A stretch of 64,000 nucleotides of DNA, taken from Aquanectria penicillioides (Eukaryota > Ascomycota > Sordariomycetes > Hypocreales > Nectriaceae). The first letter of the stretch is position 1. Every line of letters starts with the position of its first letter. Positions 33,105-45,218 of the stretch are shown here, one piece after another. The stretch lies in assembly GCA_003415625.1 (NCBI GenBank), contig PYIU01000003.1:1860001-1924000 (forward strand), given 5' to 3'. The notes under the pieces were generated by a model. That model searched no databases. It saw nothing but the letters and a program-made list of their open reading frames with translations, and was not told the origin of the DNA. Made by a program: the position numbers and the translations under genes.

Positions 33105-34067
33105 CTAGCGTCGTTCCTTTCGCAATGATGCCTTCTGATGGGTCCTGTTCTCTGACCTGGTCTCTCCCACTTCCACATCGTGGCGCGGGACTCTGCTTCG
33201 GCCCAAGAATCCCCGGTTCTCGCGGACCCGAGCCGGAACCGGCTCACTCGGCATGCGGTTGTGACGGTCTTCGTGGCTGCGCTGAGGCCGATCTGACATG
33301 GAGTGATGCCGGGATGGGGATGTGAGATGTATTCTGGTGGAGAGGACTCCGCTTGTATTCGATCAAACTCTTCGGGATCGCTTGGGTCAACGGCCGGTAG
33401 AGGCTGGCCACTCTCGCGGAGATTCTTCTTTCCTTGTTCTCGAAGGTACGCCTCAAGCAGGGCGGCGTTCCGAGTGTTGGCCCTAAATAGAGCGTCTGCG
33501 ATATCTCCAACGAAAGGAACAATGCCCACGAGAAAGTCAAATGCAATGTTGAACAACATCTTAGCTTTAATGGAGGTAGGGAGCCCGCCCTCGACTTGAG
33601 TGCACGTCCGCATGACAATCAGGGCCATGAGACAATCGAGTACATCACCAATACTGTGTGACAGAGTGTTAGTGCGTGTATATCTCGACACGCGTTGCAA
33701 GGATGAATGACTTACGCAGGAACTAGACCGATGGCACTGCTCCAACCGAAACGAATCCCACAGCAGTTGAAAAGAGAGAGATCAAGACGATAAGCTCTGC
33801 GCTTAACCTTGGTCAACACCTTGGCGTCATGTTCAGAAATGCCTGGTGGCAGAGCCTTCTTGCGCCTTTTGATCTTCCCAGACGGCCGTCCATCGAGCCG
33901 AGTCGCGGGGACATGCTCAAAGTACGGATCCTGTGGTTCGTTAGTTTTATGGACATTAACAATATAGTATCGCGTGAAAATGGGTCACGTACCTCAGTTC
34001 CAAACTTGTTGGAGATTGACTCCCCTAAAATTTTTTGAGTGAAGAACTTTGCGACTGTGGAAGTCAT
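33105..34067 (-). CDS. DUF4112 membrane-associated protein
   Basis: Three exons: 34067-33993, 33930-33716, 33653-33105. The middle matches the DUF4112 signature: GIRFGWSSAIGLVPA-IGDVLDCLMAL, then KAKMLFNIAFDFLVGIVPFVGDIADALFRAN. These are two hydrophobic hairpins ending in VP-x-GD motifs, so a membrane-inserted protein is likely. Function of the family is unknown. The C-terminal 60-80 residues are polar and basic and change frame near 33300. One missing base in GG 33300-33301 would connect PHPGITP to MSDRPQRSHEDRHN and the end SLRKERR. The total of 839 nt becomes 840 (279 aa) with one base added. Without correction the frame would run on to about 33011. Confidence 0.8.
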
Positions 34068-35412
34068 GGCTGCTTGAACAGGTTCGAGGAAATTGGCAAA
34101 GCCCGATATGTACGAGCCGAAACGTGTTCCCCAAGTCTCTATGATGAGTTGAGAGTCAACACAGCAGTGGTGCTCACAAAAAAAGTCGTGACTGCGGAAG
34201 GCTGGTTGGTGGTGCCTGACCAGTATGTATTGTCACAGGAGATATCTGAGAGCAACGGTGGTGAAGGCCTCTTGGTTTCCGAGACGTCCAAAAGAAGAAG
34301 AATAATGATGGGGAGGCGAGGGAAGCGCCTACAATTTCCAAAGGAGATGGAGGGTTTTATTAGTTGCGCATAATCACGGTTGGATTTTCTGGCGTTTCAT
34401 AAATTCCTGTTTAATGGACTGATATCATGTGTGGTGAGGGAGGCCGCTTCACATGACGTAAGACATGCAAAGACCAGAACTTCAGCACTAGATTTTTGGT
34501 GGTGAACACCCCATCCAGATCGGGTAGGGTAGTGTGGGAGGCCTGAGCTGGTAGCGGGCGCCGCCTGAGCTCCGGTCTTCAAATTCAACAACCCGTAGGA
34601 CTGGGGGAACACTAAGAATCAACCACTCTTGCATCACCGATGATCATTGGCGCTTGCTGGCACATCAACACGTGCCATAGCCATACGGCTAAAGAATATG
34701 AAAGCCTGTTTTAGGCGGATGCAAAGAGCTCCTATGCTTCAAACTCCCGGGGCAAGTGCAAGGTTAGGTTAAACATTCTGAGTCAGCAGTCCCAGCCAAT
34801 CGGGCTCTAGCACGACTTGCTGAACCAAACTCGCCAAACGTTGCCACTGGTGCACCGCCACGGTGGCGGGGCTGGACAGACAGGCCTCGGCCTCAGTGTT
34901 TGGTTGCTTGCATGATTGTCGCTTGCCGTTCCTGTCTTAGCCGCAAACGTGGTCAGCCATCATTCACTGGCCACACAGTGCGGGCATCCCCACTCCGTAC
35001 CGGAAACGTTGGGCTCAAGGAAGGCGCAGATGGGTCACTTACCTAGCTTGCTGGCCTGTGATGTTGTCGCCGAACTTGTCAACAACTTCCTCTCTCGCAA
35101 TCTACCCGATCGATATTGCAGCGCTACATTTTGACCCTGAAACAATCACCCAAACGGCCGTAATCTCTCCTCACTACCGCGGATCTCGCCCCTGCTTTCG
35201 CGCCTAGCAAAGTGACTTGCGATCTCGACGGCCTCGCGCGTCTTTTCGCTTGTTTGCATTTGCCCTTTGCGTCATATCAGCTGTTGCGCTTCAATCATGC
35301 TCAGCTCTCTCACACAGCGACACCCCCAGTACTGCCTTGCTAAGTCGTGAAAGAAACCAGATCTGGACGCCGATAGAGAATACCAGGGCATGGGCCGAAG
35401 AAATAATACATC
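34068..35412. other. Divergent intergenic region (DUF4112 / dcp2)
   Basis: This 1.35 kb gap holds two promoters. Open frames are short and unlike known proteins. A frame open upstream of the dcp2 ATG (from about 35217) encodes a hydrophobic stretch that is probably leader sequence, not protein. Confidence 0.5.
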
Positions 35413-37989
35413 ATGGCCGGAACACAGATGCAGCTAGAGGATTGTATGTACCGACCAGTTTCGCGCAATGCCTCATATCCGCTAACACGACGATAAAAGG
35501 GTTGGACGACCTTTGTGTTCGGTTCATCATCAATCTCCCTGAAGAGGATCTTTCCTCCGTTGCCCGAATATGCTTTCAGGTCGAAGAAGCTCAGTGGTTT
35601 TATGAAGACTTTATTCGTCCGCTCGATCCTACTCTCCCGTCGATGTCGCTCCGAACCTTTTGTCTCCGCATCTTTCAGCATTGCCCGCTCTTGGCAAACT
35701 TTTCTGTTGGAGACCACACAAAAGCTTTTGAAGAGTTCCTCGAGTATAAAACTCGAGTCCCTGTTCGCGGTGCCATTATGCTAAATGAGGCCATGGATTC
35801 GACCGTTTTGGTCAAGGGATGGAAGAAGGGTGCCAACTGGAGCTTCCCACGGGGCAAAATCAACAAGGATGAAGACGATCTGGACTGCGCTATTCGGGAG
35901 GTCTACGAAGAGACCGGTTTGGATCTCAGAGCCGCTGGCCTGGTGCCTTCGGAAGGGAAACCTAAGTATATTGAGATTTCGATGAGGGAACAGCATATGC
36001 GCCTTTATGTGTTCCGAGATGTTCCCATGGACACGAAATTCGAGCCTAAGACTCGAAAGGAGATCAGCAAGATTGAATGGTACAAGCTCTCGGAACTTCC
36101 TGCGTTTCGGAAAAAGGGACACAGCAATGAATCAAACGCTGTGCCCAATGCCAACAAGTTCTACATGGTGGCACCATTCTTGCCTCCATTGAAGAAATGG
36201 GTTGTGTCACAAAAGAAGATAGAGGCTCGCAGGGCCGCCAGCGGCACCCATGGTCATAGGCCAATTGATGAAGTTCATCTGGAGGATGAATGGACGCAAA
36301 CCGACCCGGGCGCCGAGATGTCAATCCAAACTCCTGCAATAGAGACCCTGGAGGGGGCCACTCAAGAGCTGCAACGCCTGCTCAAAGTTCAGCCACCCAC
36401 TCAGGGCTTGCAACCAGCTTCCACTCAGCCAGACAAGGGCAGTGCTCTCCTGTCTATTCTTCAAGCAGGACCGAGTTCCCAACGTGGTACTCAACTCCCA
36501 CACACTCCTCACGATCTGACCCTTCCCGAGGCGCCCCAACCCCATAATCCACACCACCATAACAACCAACACCAGATTCCTTCTATCAATGCTCAGCTAC
36601 CTCCTCCATCGTTCCCTTTCCCTCAAAACCAGGCGGCCCCCTGGGGCGCTGCCCCCGTGCAAGGAAGCCACGACCAGCCCTTCAATCAGCAATTCTCGAT
36701 TGCTTCTCAGCAACAATATGGAAGCAACCAGGCTACCCTTGTCCATCCCCAACCCTTACCCCCCCAGGTGCAGCGATCAGTCTTTAACCGGAGCGTATTT
36801 CAAGAAGGCGCACGACCAAGCTACTCAGGGGCCTCTGTGAATCAACAGCAATCCCAGTATGGAGGCCCTGGGCAAATCGTGCCCGCACAACTTCCACTTG
36901 GACAGATGCCCCCACAACAGATCTCAATGCCTCAAGATGGTTCAAGGGCGGCGCAGCTCAATGGACAGTCCATGGCACTACTCAATGCCTTCAAGAGTGA
37001 CAACGCTGGTGCACAGTTGAAGGAGAATACCCGGCAGCCACAACCACTGCCACAACACCAATCCACCGGACAAGAGTTTACGGGACGGAGTTATCCCCAC
37101 CAATATGGCAATCAAGGTGTGTCCCAGAGTCTAGCACATCTGGTGAGCCAGGATCGATCTCAACCGAGCCCCAAGGAGCTGGCAGGGTCTAAAGTCGGGC
37201 CACCCACAACCGACCACCGATCTACACTCTTAGGGATGTTCCGAAAGGCAGATTCCGAACCAAGCCCGTCCCAAGTTCCTCAGCACCATGTCGGATATCC
37301 AAATAACAGCCAGGGTGCGAGCGGTAACATGCTCAGCGGCCTGTTGCGGCCTGCAGGCGCCGGATCGGCCCCCCACGTACAAGGCCCATCCCGCGGAAGC
37401 GTAGATGTCAACCCGTCGCTCTCTCTGGATTCTCTGTCCATCCAGCACCGACCCATGCAGTCCGTGACACCTAGCTCTCAAGTTGGACAAGATTTTGCCT
37501 CACAGTATACTCCCCAATCGGTTGTCCAGACGGGCCAACCTCCTGCACAGCCTCTCCGTATTCTTCAGCGAGGCCAGAATGAGCAATTCCTTGGTGTCGG
37601 TGGACCAGCTGTTATATCTCCTCAGGCCTCCCCCCATGGAATTGGCGGCCATCTACCTCCCGGGCATGCTGCCAGCCCCGGCACTGCAGTATCTTTCCCA
37701 GCTCAAGGAATCCCGAGCCGACGACCAGAATCTGGAGCTGATCAGAAGCAACAGCTGCTGTCACTTTTTGGCAAGCAGCAATCACCCGGACTCGAGGCTG
37801 GCAAAGGAAAGGAGGTTGTTACGGAGGCCCGAGGTCCCGGATCGCATCCCTTGCTTCAGGAATGGGCGAGTTAAGAGCTGGAGGAAACGCTTCTGCGTCT
37901 CGTCGCGGAAGCCAAACCCCCATTTCACCGCGGACCGAAGCTTCCTGTTAGGTTACCTCGAGTCTGTTACCAACAGCGCAACACGTTGA
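35413..37989 (+). CDS. dcp2: mRNA-decapping enzyme Dcp2
   Basis: Dcp2 removes the m7G cap in the 5'-3' decay pathway and works with Dcp1 and Edc proteins in P-bodies. I start at the ATG at 35413: MAGTQMQLED, spliced over 35444-35499 to WLDDLCVRFIINLPEEDL, which is the family's regulatory domain. The Nudix box is at about residues 128-150: GKINKDEDDLDCAIREVYEETGLDL contains the GX5EX7REUXEEXGU pattern with the catalytic REVYEE glutamates. Box B follows. The remaining 550 residues are Pro/Gln/Ser-rich and disordered with leucine motifs such as ALLSILQ, ALLNAFK, STLLGMFRK and QLLSLFGK, typical decapping-cofactor helices. The single frame ends early at 37874. Two missing bases (about 37825-37840 and near 37925) give a tail with GSQTPISPRTEA and the final FLLGYLESV motif. 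2521 nt as read, 2523 corrected (840 aa). Confidence 0.95.
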
Positions 37990-38593
37990 GACAATTTAAG
38001 AAGCATGGTAGTGCAAAACACATGGGAATTTGCTGCTTTATAATACGGAGCATCGTGGGGATTTTGAGAAGGACTTTGGTTGTGAGTCCAGATACCAACA
38101 AAGTAGCCATATAAGTCTAAAATTAAACGAATAATTGCATTTGAAGCTTTAACTCCTTCGCCCGCTACTCGTTCATCTTACGTCGATGAATTTAGTGATA
38201 TAAGAGGGCTCGTTTTCGGCAGTGGGCTCGCGAACCAAAACCGGTGGGGTGGGTATACCTCAAATAAAACTGCCATGTCGCTGTGTCGTAGGCAAATCAT
38301 TTCACCTTGACGAAGGGGGACTCGACTGCTAGGAAAGGGAGAAAAGTATCACAATACGATATTGAATCTGAACACCTGGTTCGTCAGCCCCCACCCTGAC
38401 GCTCATCAAGTGGTATCAGTTTCGCTGACGCGCTTGCATCAGAGACTAATGAACCCGAAAAACACAAACATATTACTACCAGGAACAATGCTAAGCTAAA
38501 ATAAAATAAGACTAAAAAAGAATTGCCATCAAGAAACTAGGGGTTAGAAATTTCGCTAGGTTATATTTCGTCAGCATGAGAACCACTAAAGAA
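37990..38593. other. Intergenic: convergent 3' ends
   Basis: This 604-bp AT-rich gap between dcp2 (+) and the two-RRM gene (-) holds two 3' UTRs. Nothing else seen. Confidence 0.55.
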
Positions 38594-40378
38594 CTACTGT
38601 AGAGTGTCGTCAGAATCATCAGACACGTCATTATCATTGTCGTCATCTGCGTCATGATCGTCCTGGAGGTCCAGCAGCTCGAAGCGGTTTGAAATTTTGC
38701 TGACAGGGAGATTTCCTACAAGAGAGGCACCTCGTCCTGGAGCGAGGGGCTCGCCCACTGGCTGGGCACATTCATCCACATCCCATTCAATTCGACAACC
38801 ACGATATTTTCTGACGAATTATGGCAAGAGTTAGCGGTAGAGGTTGAGAGTGGAGAAGGTGCCTATAATGCCCCTAATACTACTTACAGGCGGCTCATCA
38901 TACAGGTTTGGGCAAATATGGCGTTATTCACAGAGTTCGTTTTGATGAAACAGTTGCCGCTGATGAATTCAATCTTGATGACGACAAGGTTGTGGATGTG
39001 CTCGAGATCCGCCCGAATAGATCCCTCAGTGTGACTGAGGTCGCATTGACGAATGACGAGATTGCGACTGGCACCATGCTTGATTTTGTGAGCAACATGA
39101 CCGGGTAGGGTAAACTGTCTGTCTCTCCATCGCAAGTCGACCTAGTAGGCAATTAAAAATTGGACCAAGAAGTATTGCACTAAATCTTACCCTCTTTCCT
39201 TTGATGTAAATATCATTCCTGCGGGCACGGGCATAGAAGCTCTTGGCATCTTCTCCGTAGACGAATGAGACACTGGCTATATTGTCTCGGGCTCTCAAAT
39301 AAACTTCCAGTATCTGGCCTCCACGGATTGAGGCTGTTATATCGGCATAGGTGATACCATCGGGAAGATTGAGCAACTGAATAGTCCTTGTAGCACGACG
39401 CTCGACCTGGGGCCCCGGGGGGCAGTGGTTTTAAACGATGAGCTGGTGACTGGAACACCTCCATTTGACAAATCAATGGATGAAGTGGCATTCTCAAAGG
39501 GTGGATCGGCATGGCTCCAATGGATCCCATACTGACGCTGCAAGGCTCTACCATGATATACATCCTGATGGTTGATGGCGTATGCCGTTTCGGAATTATC
39601 GTCAAGCTGAGTACTTTTACTAGAAGAACACAGAGAGCTGTAGTCTCGCGAATTCTCAAGACCTTCATTTGCTCCCTCACAAGTCTCGTCGTTGCTCAAG
39701 ATCTACGAAAGTGTTAGACAAGTCGATTTTCCCGAGGCAGGCAGGAGGGTTGGAGGGAATGTTGGTTCTCTGGTGATGTCTCAGTTTCAACCGACTTGAG
39801 AAACCGCGTAGAAATGCAACATGGGCAGGCATGCTCCACGCATGGGTGTTGGTCCCGCCCGCTCAAGTATTGATATTCAAGACATTTAGAAGTGGCAAAG
39901 TAGGGCAAGGGATGGGAACTCGAGGTGGAATCTTGGAATGGAAAACGTACGGCAATTGCATTCTCGTCGACGCCACCTCGAAGGAGATTCTGCCGTAAAC
40001 AATCTACACGAGAGTCGCAAGAGTTAGACGAGGCCATAGGGTAGTGGGTAGAAGTGCATGATTACCATATTGGCGGGCGACCTTGACAAGGCCATCGTAC
40101 TCTACCTGGGGGATGTAGACGCCAGCGGGTCCTTTATTTTGAGCCCTAGAAGTCTTGGTTGATGGCCAAGGCGGATTAGTTGATTGGTGGACAAGGGGTA
40201 TTCGGGAGGATTGGGGCGACCGTTGTAGTGGCCGTGACCGTGTCCGAGACTTACGAATTTGGTTCTGATTGTAGGGCAAAGGTCAGACGAAGAATGTTAC
40301 GGTTGATAAAGAGCCACCCATGGCGTCTTGGGTAAATCAGGAGACACGGGGTGGTCTGACTTACTGGACTGAAGCCAT
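38594..40378 (-). CDS. Fungal two-RRM protein (Nrd1-like RNA-binding regulator)
   Basis: Six exons fit: 40378-40365, 40145-40066, 40003-39951, 39702-39191, 39141-38888, 38810-38594. The first joins MASVQ to AQNKGPAGVYIPQVEYDGL. The N-terminal block VYIPQVEYDGLVKVARQYD and LRQNLLRGGVDENAIAILS resembles a conserved region of filamentous-fungal RRM proteins. RRM1 begins TIQLLNLPDGITYADITA; RRM2 begins ASRNLVIRQCDLSHTEGSI, and its RNP-like strand is NCFIKTNSVNNAIFA. The tail is very acidic (DDDNDNDVSDDSDD). One base is missing in the C/G-rich stretch 39411-39425: exons total 1130 nt, 1131 corrected (376 aa). The likeness to S. pombe Nrd1, a repressor of differentiation, is tentative; mRNA binding is well supported. 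Proteins of this group regulate developmental mRNAs. Confidence 0.75.
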
Positions 40379-43300
40379 CTCCGATCTGCGGACTTGGATT
40401 GTGTGATGCAATTGAAGAAACAGATGTCAACAAAGGAATACCTAGACGGGAGCAATAGATAGCCTGCGACAGCCAAATCGCCAAATAGGCAGGCAGCTGG
40501 CTGCAACTGCCCGATCACAATCTCACGTGCCGGACAGCGAGCAGGCTGCCAATGCCATCCATTTCTGTCGCTCGCTCTCTCACAATGGGAAGGTCATTTT
40601 CAAGAAAGTAGGAGAGGGACCCCTCTATCTTCTCAAAGAACCTCGAAACTAGACGACCTGTCACATACTGCTACATGGCAACTTGACGAGGCCACTTTGT
40701 GATGGGCTAGACTACGCTGTGTCGCTGAAATGACGAAGGCCCTATCTTCAGTCAACCTGGGGGCGGGGCGGGGGTCGAACAAGCACCTTGTAGGGCACGC
40801 AGAAGCCGCGTTGCGATGGCGGCCCTCGAGGGCCCTAAGTAGCTGAGATTGGGGTTGTTCCATGGTCTTCGGCACTGGGTGTCGTAGAACTTTATTTAGT
40901 AGGCCGTTGGAATGGTTTCTCGTCAAGATGATGTGGCCACACATTGATCTACATCGCATCGTTGCCTAACCTGGGTCTCAAATGAAAGACTGAAAAAAGC
41001 CGAAATACACTTACTTCCCCCTGAAAAAGAAAAAAAAAAAAGAAAAAAAAAAAGAAATGGCGGTTGGCGAACCTTCGTCAATGCTTCTATCTATTGTACC
41101 TTGAACTGTACCCGGCCTCATCTCCATCAGTAGCTACAACTACGTTCAAATACAATACCTTGGCTGTTGGGTGTCTACCTACCTTCTTAGGCAGGTATAG
41201 GGGCACATCCCCCCAATGTTGACTTCCCGAAACGAGGTAACCGCTGAGTTCCCGCTTTGCCAATGTTCAAGATCGAGACGTGGTGGTAGTTATCGTAGTG
41301 TAACGCAACCCTGACGGAATGCTCTATCGCCGGGGGAACACAACCGCGATTATCACCTGCTAGTTGACCGCAATCATCTGCATTTGCTCTATCACATAAC
41401 GCATGTCCTTCTTGTTACTGTCAAGAGGGACAGCCTGAGGCGTCACACGATTGGAGTTCCAAGATACGTATGACGGGATATCGTCCTTTGAGACAAGAAA
41501 AAAAAGGAAAAAAGAAGAAGAATGGCCACAAACTGGAGTGTCTTGGGTGTGGCTGGCTGGGACAGGCATAAGGGGGGAATGAACTGGTACGGGCATGCCA
41601 CGGCTGCTATATACGAGACATGAGCCTACCGATGTAATACCTACAGTTGTACCACTAATTAGGAGGAGAAAGTGGCGACAAATGCATCATCACATACGGA
41701 GCAATAAGACCAGAGCTAGTTCCCCTTCTAGGCTTCGTGTTGGCACAGAAAACAGAATCTGGGGAACTCGCACCTCATTTTAGCATCGCCCTGAGTTAGC
41801 AGAGCCGCCGGGAAACTCCAACGGGAAGGGATGATGGAGCATTGTCGGGGACTAGTTGGTTGATGGCTTGTAGAGGGATGGGGGGAAGGAATAATTTGGA
41901 TGGATAAAGGTGCTACTATTTTTAGTCTCAGCAAAGAAAACACGAGATCATGTGATAAGAGGTTCTCGTAACCTTACGTGTCATGGTCACCTCAGCGACC
42001 GGGGGGTAACTTTGTGTCTAAATGTGACACCCACCACACACTTGGTGCAAGATTCCAGTTGGGGCAATGGTTGAGCCCCCTCCAGTGTCGCTCAATCAGA
42101 AAGTAAGCGGTCGCGCTGTCCGAAGGACCGCGGGGAACATAACAGGAGATCAAGGGATCAACCACACCATGATGCAGCTTGGGTGGATGAGTGGACAAGG
42201 GGGGCTTGGAGCGGTCGGTCCTCTTGACCGAAAGAGGTCCTGACGGGCTGAGAGGCATGTGCATGTGCAGGAGTGAGCGCTGAACAGCGGCTGCAGCGCT
42301 GAGGGAGGAGCTTGGCCCGAACTGACAGTGAATGGTCTGGGCCACCGCTTCCGTTGTACTTCATGCGACCTGGGTACTGGTGATGCGTACCTTGTGGATG
42401 TGCACGGTGCACCTGTCGTGTCGTGTTTTTATTTTTCTTATTGTTATTCCCCTCGCCTCCAAGTCGTGCTTCTTCTAACTACTGTTTTTCCTTCTTTTTT
42501 CCTTTGGTTTGTGTCTAAGACCTGCCGAGCATCAGAGCCCCCGCCACCACACCGGCCGAGACAAGGAGGCACAAGGCAAAAATGAGATGGACTTGGGTAT
42601 TCGTACGTGCGACTCGTACCCTCTGTTTGCCTCGAATACCTGGTACCTACCTACCTAAGTGAATGAGAAAAAGTTGTACGTGTGAATCCATGTATATACC
42701 TGGATGGTACAAACTAAGCCTCGACACTTGCCGTTGTCGATGTCCATTTCTGTGCGAACATGTACTTGAATGTGCAACTCGCTTTGTTTTGAGTAAATCT
42801 ACCTAGGTAGGTTGATAGGTAGATGTTTGAGGCTGGTTTTCTTCCTACTGCTTCCACAGACTCTACCCTCGCCCATTGCAACAAGCAACAAGTAATGCCA
42901 GTCGGTAGTCGGTGGGTAGGTAGGTTAGGTACCTAGGTACCTAGTGAGTATTTGGCGAGGTATATATAGGTAGGTACCTAGGTAGGTAGGTAGTTACCTA
43001 CAGACTGGCTGCCCTCTTGGCCAACCTAGTGGTGCAGCACAGCACAAGTGCAGTGCTGTACATTGAACCCGTAAAAACGAAGGCCCTATGCCAATGTGAG
43101 GTTAGGCTGTGTGATTGGTGGTACTAAATTGGGTGATGGGCGTTGGGTGCTGGGCTGCACTTTGAAATACGCCATAACTGGGTGGCTTTTCCCCCAGTGG
43201 ATTCCAGCGGGTGACCTCAGTGGACGGCTCCCCTGTGGGAGGTGGCCGAGTGGCTCTGCAAACCCCCTGTCTGCGCCCCCTCCCCGATCCGTGTCCAAAT

Positions 43301-43747
43301 CCAGGCTTCTCCCCCTGGTCCTGCCAACACAACACAACAGGCCAGGGTCGATGGCTTTTTTCTCTCCTTCGCACCTGTTCTCTCGTTCGTCCTCCTTCGT
43401 CTCCCAACCGCCCACCATCCATCCAAACAGACGCCCAAACGAGCCTCGTCCTTCGCTATTTCTTTTTTGCTCTTCCCTTGACGCTCGCTTGTAACATATC
43501 GACATTCGCTTTCGCACTCTGCCGACTCGATTTACTGCAGCGCTGCTTTGCCGTCGTCGCAACCGCGTCTTGCACCAGTCACGCCTCACGCCTCGCTAGA
43601 CCACACTCCAGTTTGACCAGAATATAGGAGGCATTCCCCATCTCGACACGCCTGTCCGTGGCTGTCATCATCATCGAGTCGATCGACCTCCCCTCCTCCC
43701 ATCTCGTCTGGCTATTATCGAGTAATCCAAAGTTCCTCTTGCCCATC
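40379..43747. other. 3.4 kb gene-free region
   Basis: The promoters of the two-RRM gene (-) and the secreted protein gene (+) lie at its ends. The middle holds an A-rich tract at about 41023-41056 and the densest TACC/GGTA palindrome cluster of the window (42640-42660, 42800-42826, 42914-43001). Several frames of 80-170 codons at 42-43.6 kb overlap each other on both strands and show no recognisable domain, so I do not call them genes. Confidence 0.5.
42914..43001. repeat. Double palindromic (TACC/GGTA) cluster
   Basis: Two arrays, 42914-42944 and 42968-43001, separated by 23 bp. Each contains TACCTAGGTA-type perfect palindromes, about 750 bp upstream of the secreted-protein start. Confidence 0.75.
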
Positions 43748-44677
43748 ATGCGTCCCGCTGGAACTCTCCTACAATTGGCCGTCTGCCTCTCTTCCCTCAC
43801 CCCCCTAACATCCGCATGGGGATGGTTCCCCGACATGGACACGATTGTTGTTCGCCGGGCAGACAGCTCTGAATGTACGTTACCAGATAATAACTACCTG
43901 TGGAGCTAGAATCCCATTCTGACCTTTTCCACAGCCACAGCCAGCAATACCGCTTCTGCTACTGGTACCGGCTCAAGCAATTCTCCCAAGACGACAAACC
44001 TGAACACTGCCAAGGTAGATACGGACACAGAAACTGGCACCGCTACTGGCACCGATACTGGTACTGCCACCGGCACGGGTAAAGACTCCAAGACTACTGC
44101 TACTGGCACTGGCAAGAAGTCAAGCAAGGCAACTCACACCAGCTATAACGTCAACGATGCCGCTGGTGGTGTCAGTCTCCAGACACCTCAAACCACCATC
44201 CAGGCCACTCCTCTCTACAAGATTGGCGACCATGTCACCTTCGGCTGGAATTACACCTCGCTGCAGGGCACGCCCACCGCCATTGACGTGCTTGTCAGCT
44301 GTTCCTCCGCTACCGAGACTTGGACTCTTACCCAGAATATGACGTTCGAGACCAAGGCTAGCTACGTCTGGGACACCACCAAGGATGGAGACGTCGCGCA
44401 AAAGCCGCTCCCTGTCCAGCTGTACACTCTCATCATCAAGGACTCGGATGCTTCTATTAGTGACACTGCTGAAGCCGGATACCTCGGTACCTACACTGGC
44501 CTCAAGTTTGGCCTCTACACAGCACAGCCTTACACCCCCCTGTCTGAGTGGAAGTGTGTAGGTTGTAACGCTGCGAACTCTAGCTTGGATAAGCAGGCTT
44601 TGGGTTTTGCTCTGACCATGAGCATCATCACCATTGCCACATTCACTTGGTTCGTTACTGGCCTTGGTTTGCAGTGA
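43748..44677 (+). CDS. Secreted, membrane-anchored Thr/Gly-rich protein (fungal cell-surface family)
   Basis: A signal peptide (MRPAGTLLQLAVCLSSLTPLTSA) precedes a short WGWFPDMD segment. A 60-nt intron at 43875-43934 follows, then a low-complexity run of TGT, TGTA and TGTD units likely to be O-mannosylated. The globular part from about residue 120 begins VSLQTPQTTIQATPLYKIGD and VTFGWNYTSL. This immunoglobulin-like pattern is seen in fungal wall proteins of the Kre9/Knh1 or DUF7137 kind. A C-terminal hydrophobic helix (ALGFALTMSIITIATFTWFV) gives a membrane anchor. Exons give 290 codons, frame intact. A role at the plasma membrane or wall is inferred; no catalytic motif is visible. Confidence 0.75.
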
Positions 44678-45218
44678 GCCCGTACTTGGGACGGATTTGG
44701 GAGTTTTGCGTTTATCTTTTATACAACCGGGGCAGGTTCATTTTTTATGGGGCAGGCGAGCATGAGACGGGTAATTATAGTTTTTTCTCTTTTCACTTTT
44801 CGAGTATCTATTGCCAGGAACACATATTGCAAGAATCTTGACACACCCTGGAGGCGTTGGCAGAATGGGACGTTACAGGATGGTACCGCGAAGGCATGGG
44901 AAAATCACTCCAGTTGGGATGGCTCACGATCTGGTCGTCAGACAAGTACAATCATGTAATGATGCTAAATACATTTTAATATTCACCCCTTTTCGACGTC
45001 GTACGAGATTGTCCCTGTAAACTAAACCAAGGGGCGTAATATGTTGCGTTGCTCCATGCGCTTGGCACTGTATCTATCGTCCTTGGTCTCCTATCTTATC
45101 GTCATTCACTTTGCCTTGTTCTATAAACAAACAATCCAAAATCAAGCCCAGTTATTTTATTTACTGGGGTATATTTATATTATAATACAATGCTGCTGGT
45201 TCATTCACATCAAGGTTC
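44678..45218. other. Intergenic: convergent 3' ends
   Basis: This 541-bp AT-rich gap holds the 3' UTRs of the secreted protein gene and the CDK gene. No further feature seen. Confidence 0.55.

Noticed and set aside
35217..35412. N-terminal hydrophobic extension of Dcp2 resembling a signal peptide
   Set aside because: Dcp2 is cytosolic, and splicing from the ATG at 35413 gives the conserved LEDWLDDLCVRF start; the upstream frame is leader sequence.
40146..40264. Basic Ser/Arg-rich N-terminus (RKSRTRSRPLQRSPQSSR) for the two-RRM protein
   Set aside because: It has no ATG, and splicing the MASVQ exon directly to 40145 gives a correct frame and total length.
42000..43630. Several overlapping frames of 80-170 codons on both strands
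   Set aside because: They overlap one another, are Pro/Ser/Arg-biased and match no family; typical chance frames in GC-rich leader DNA.
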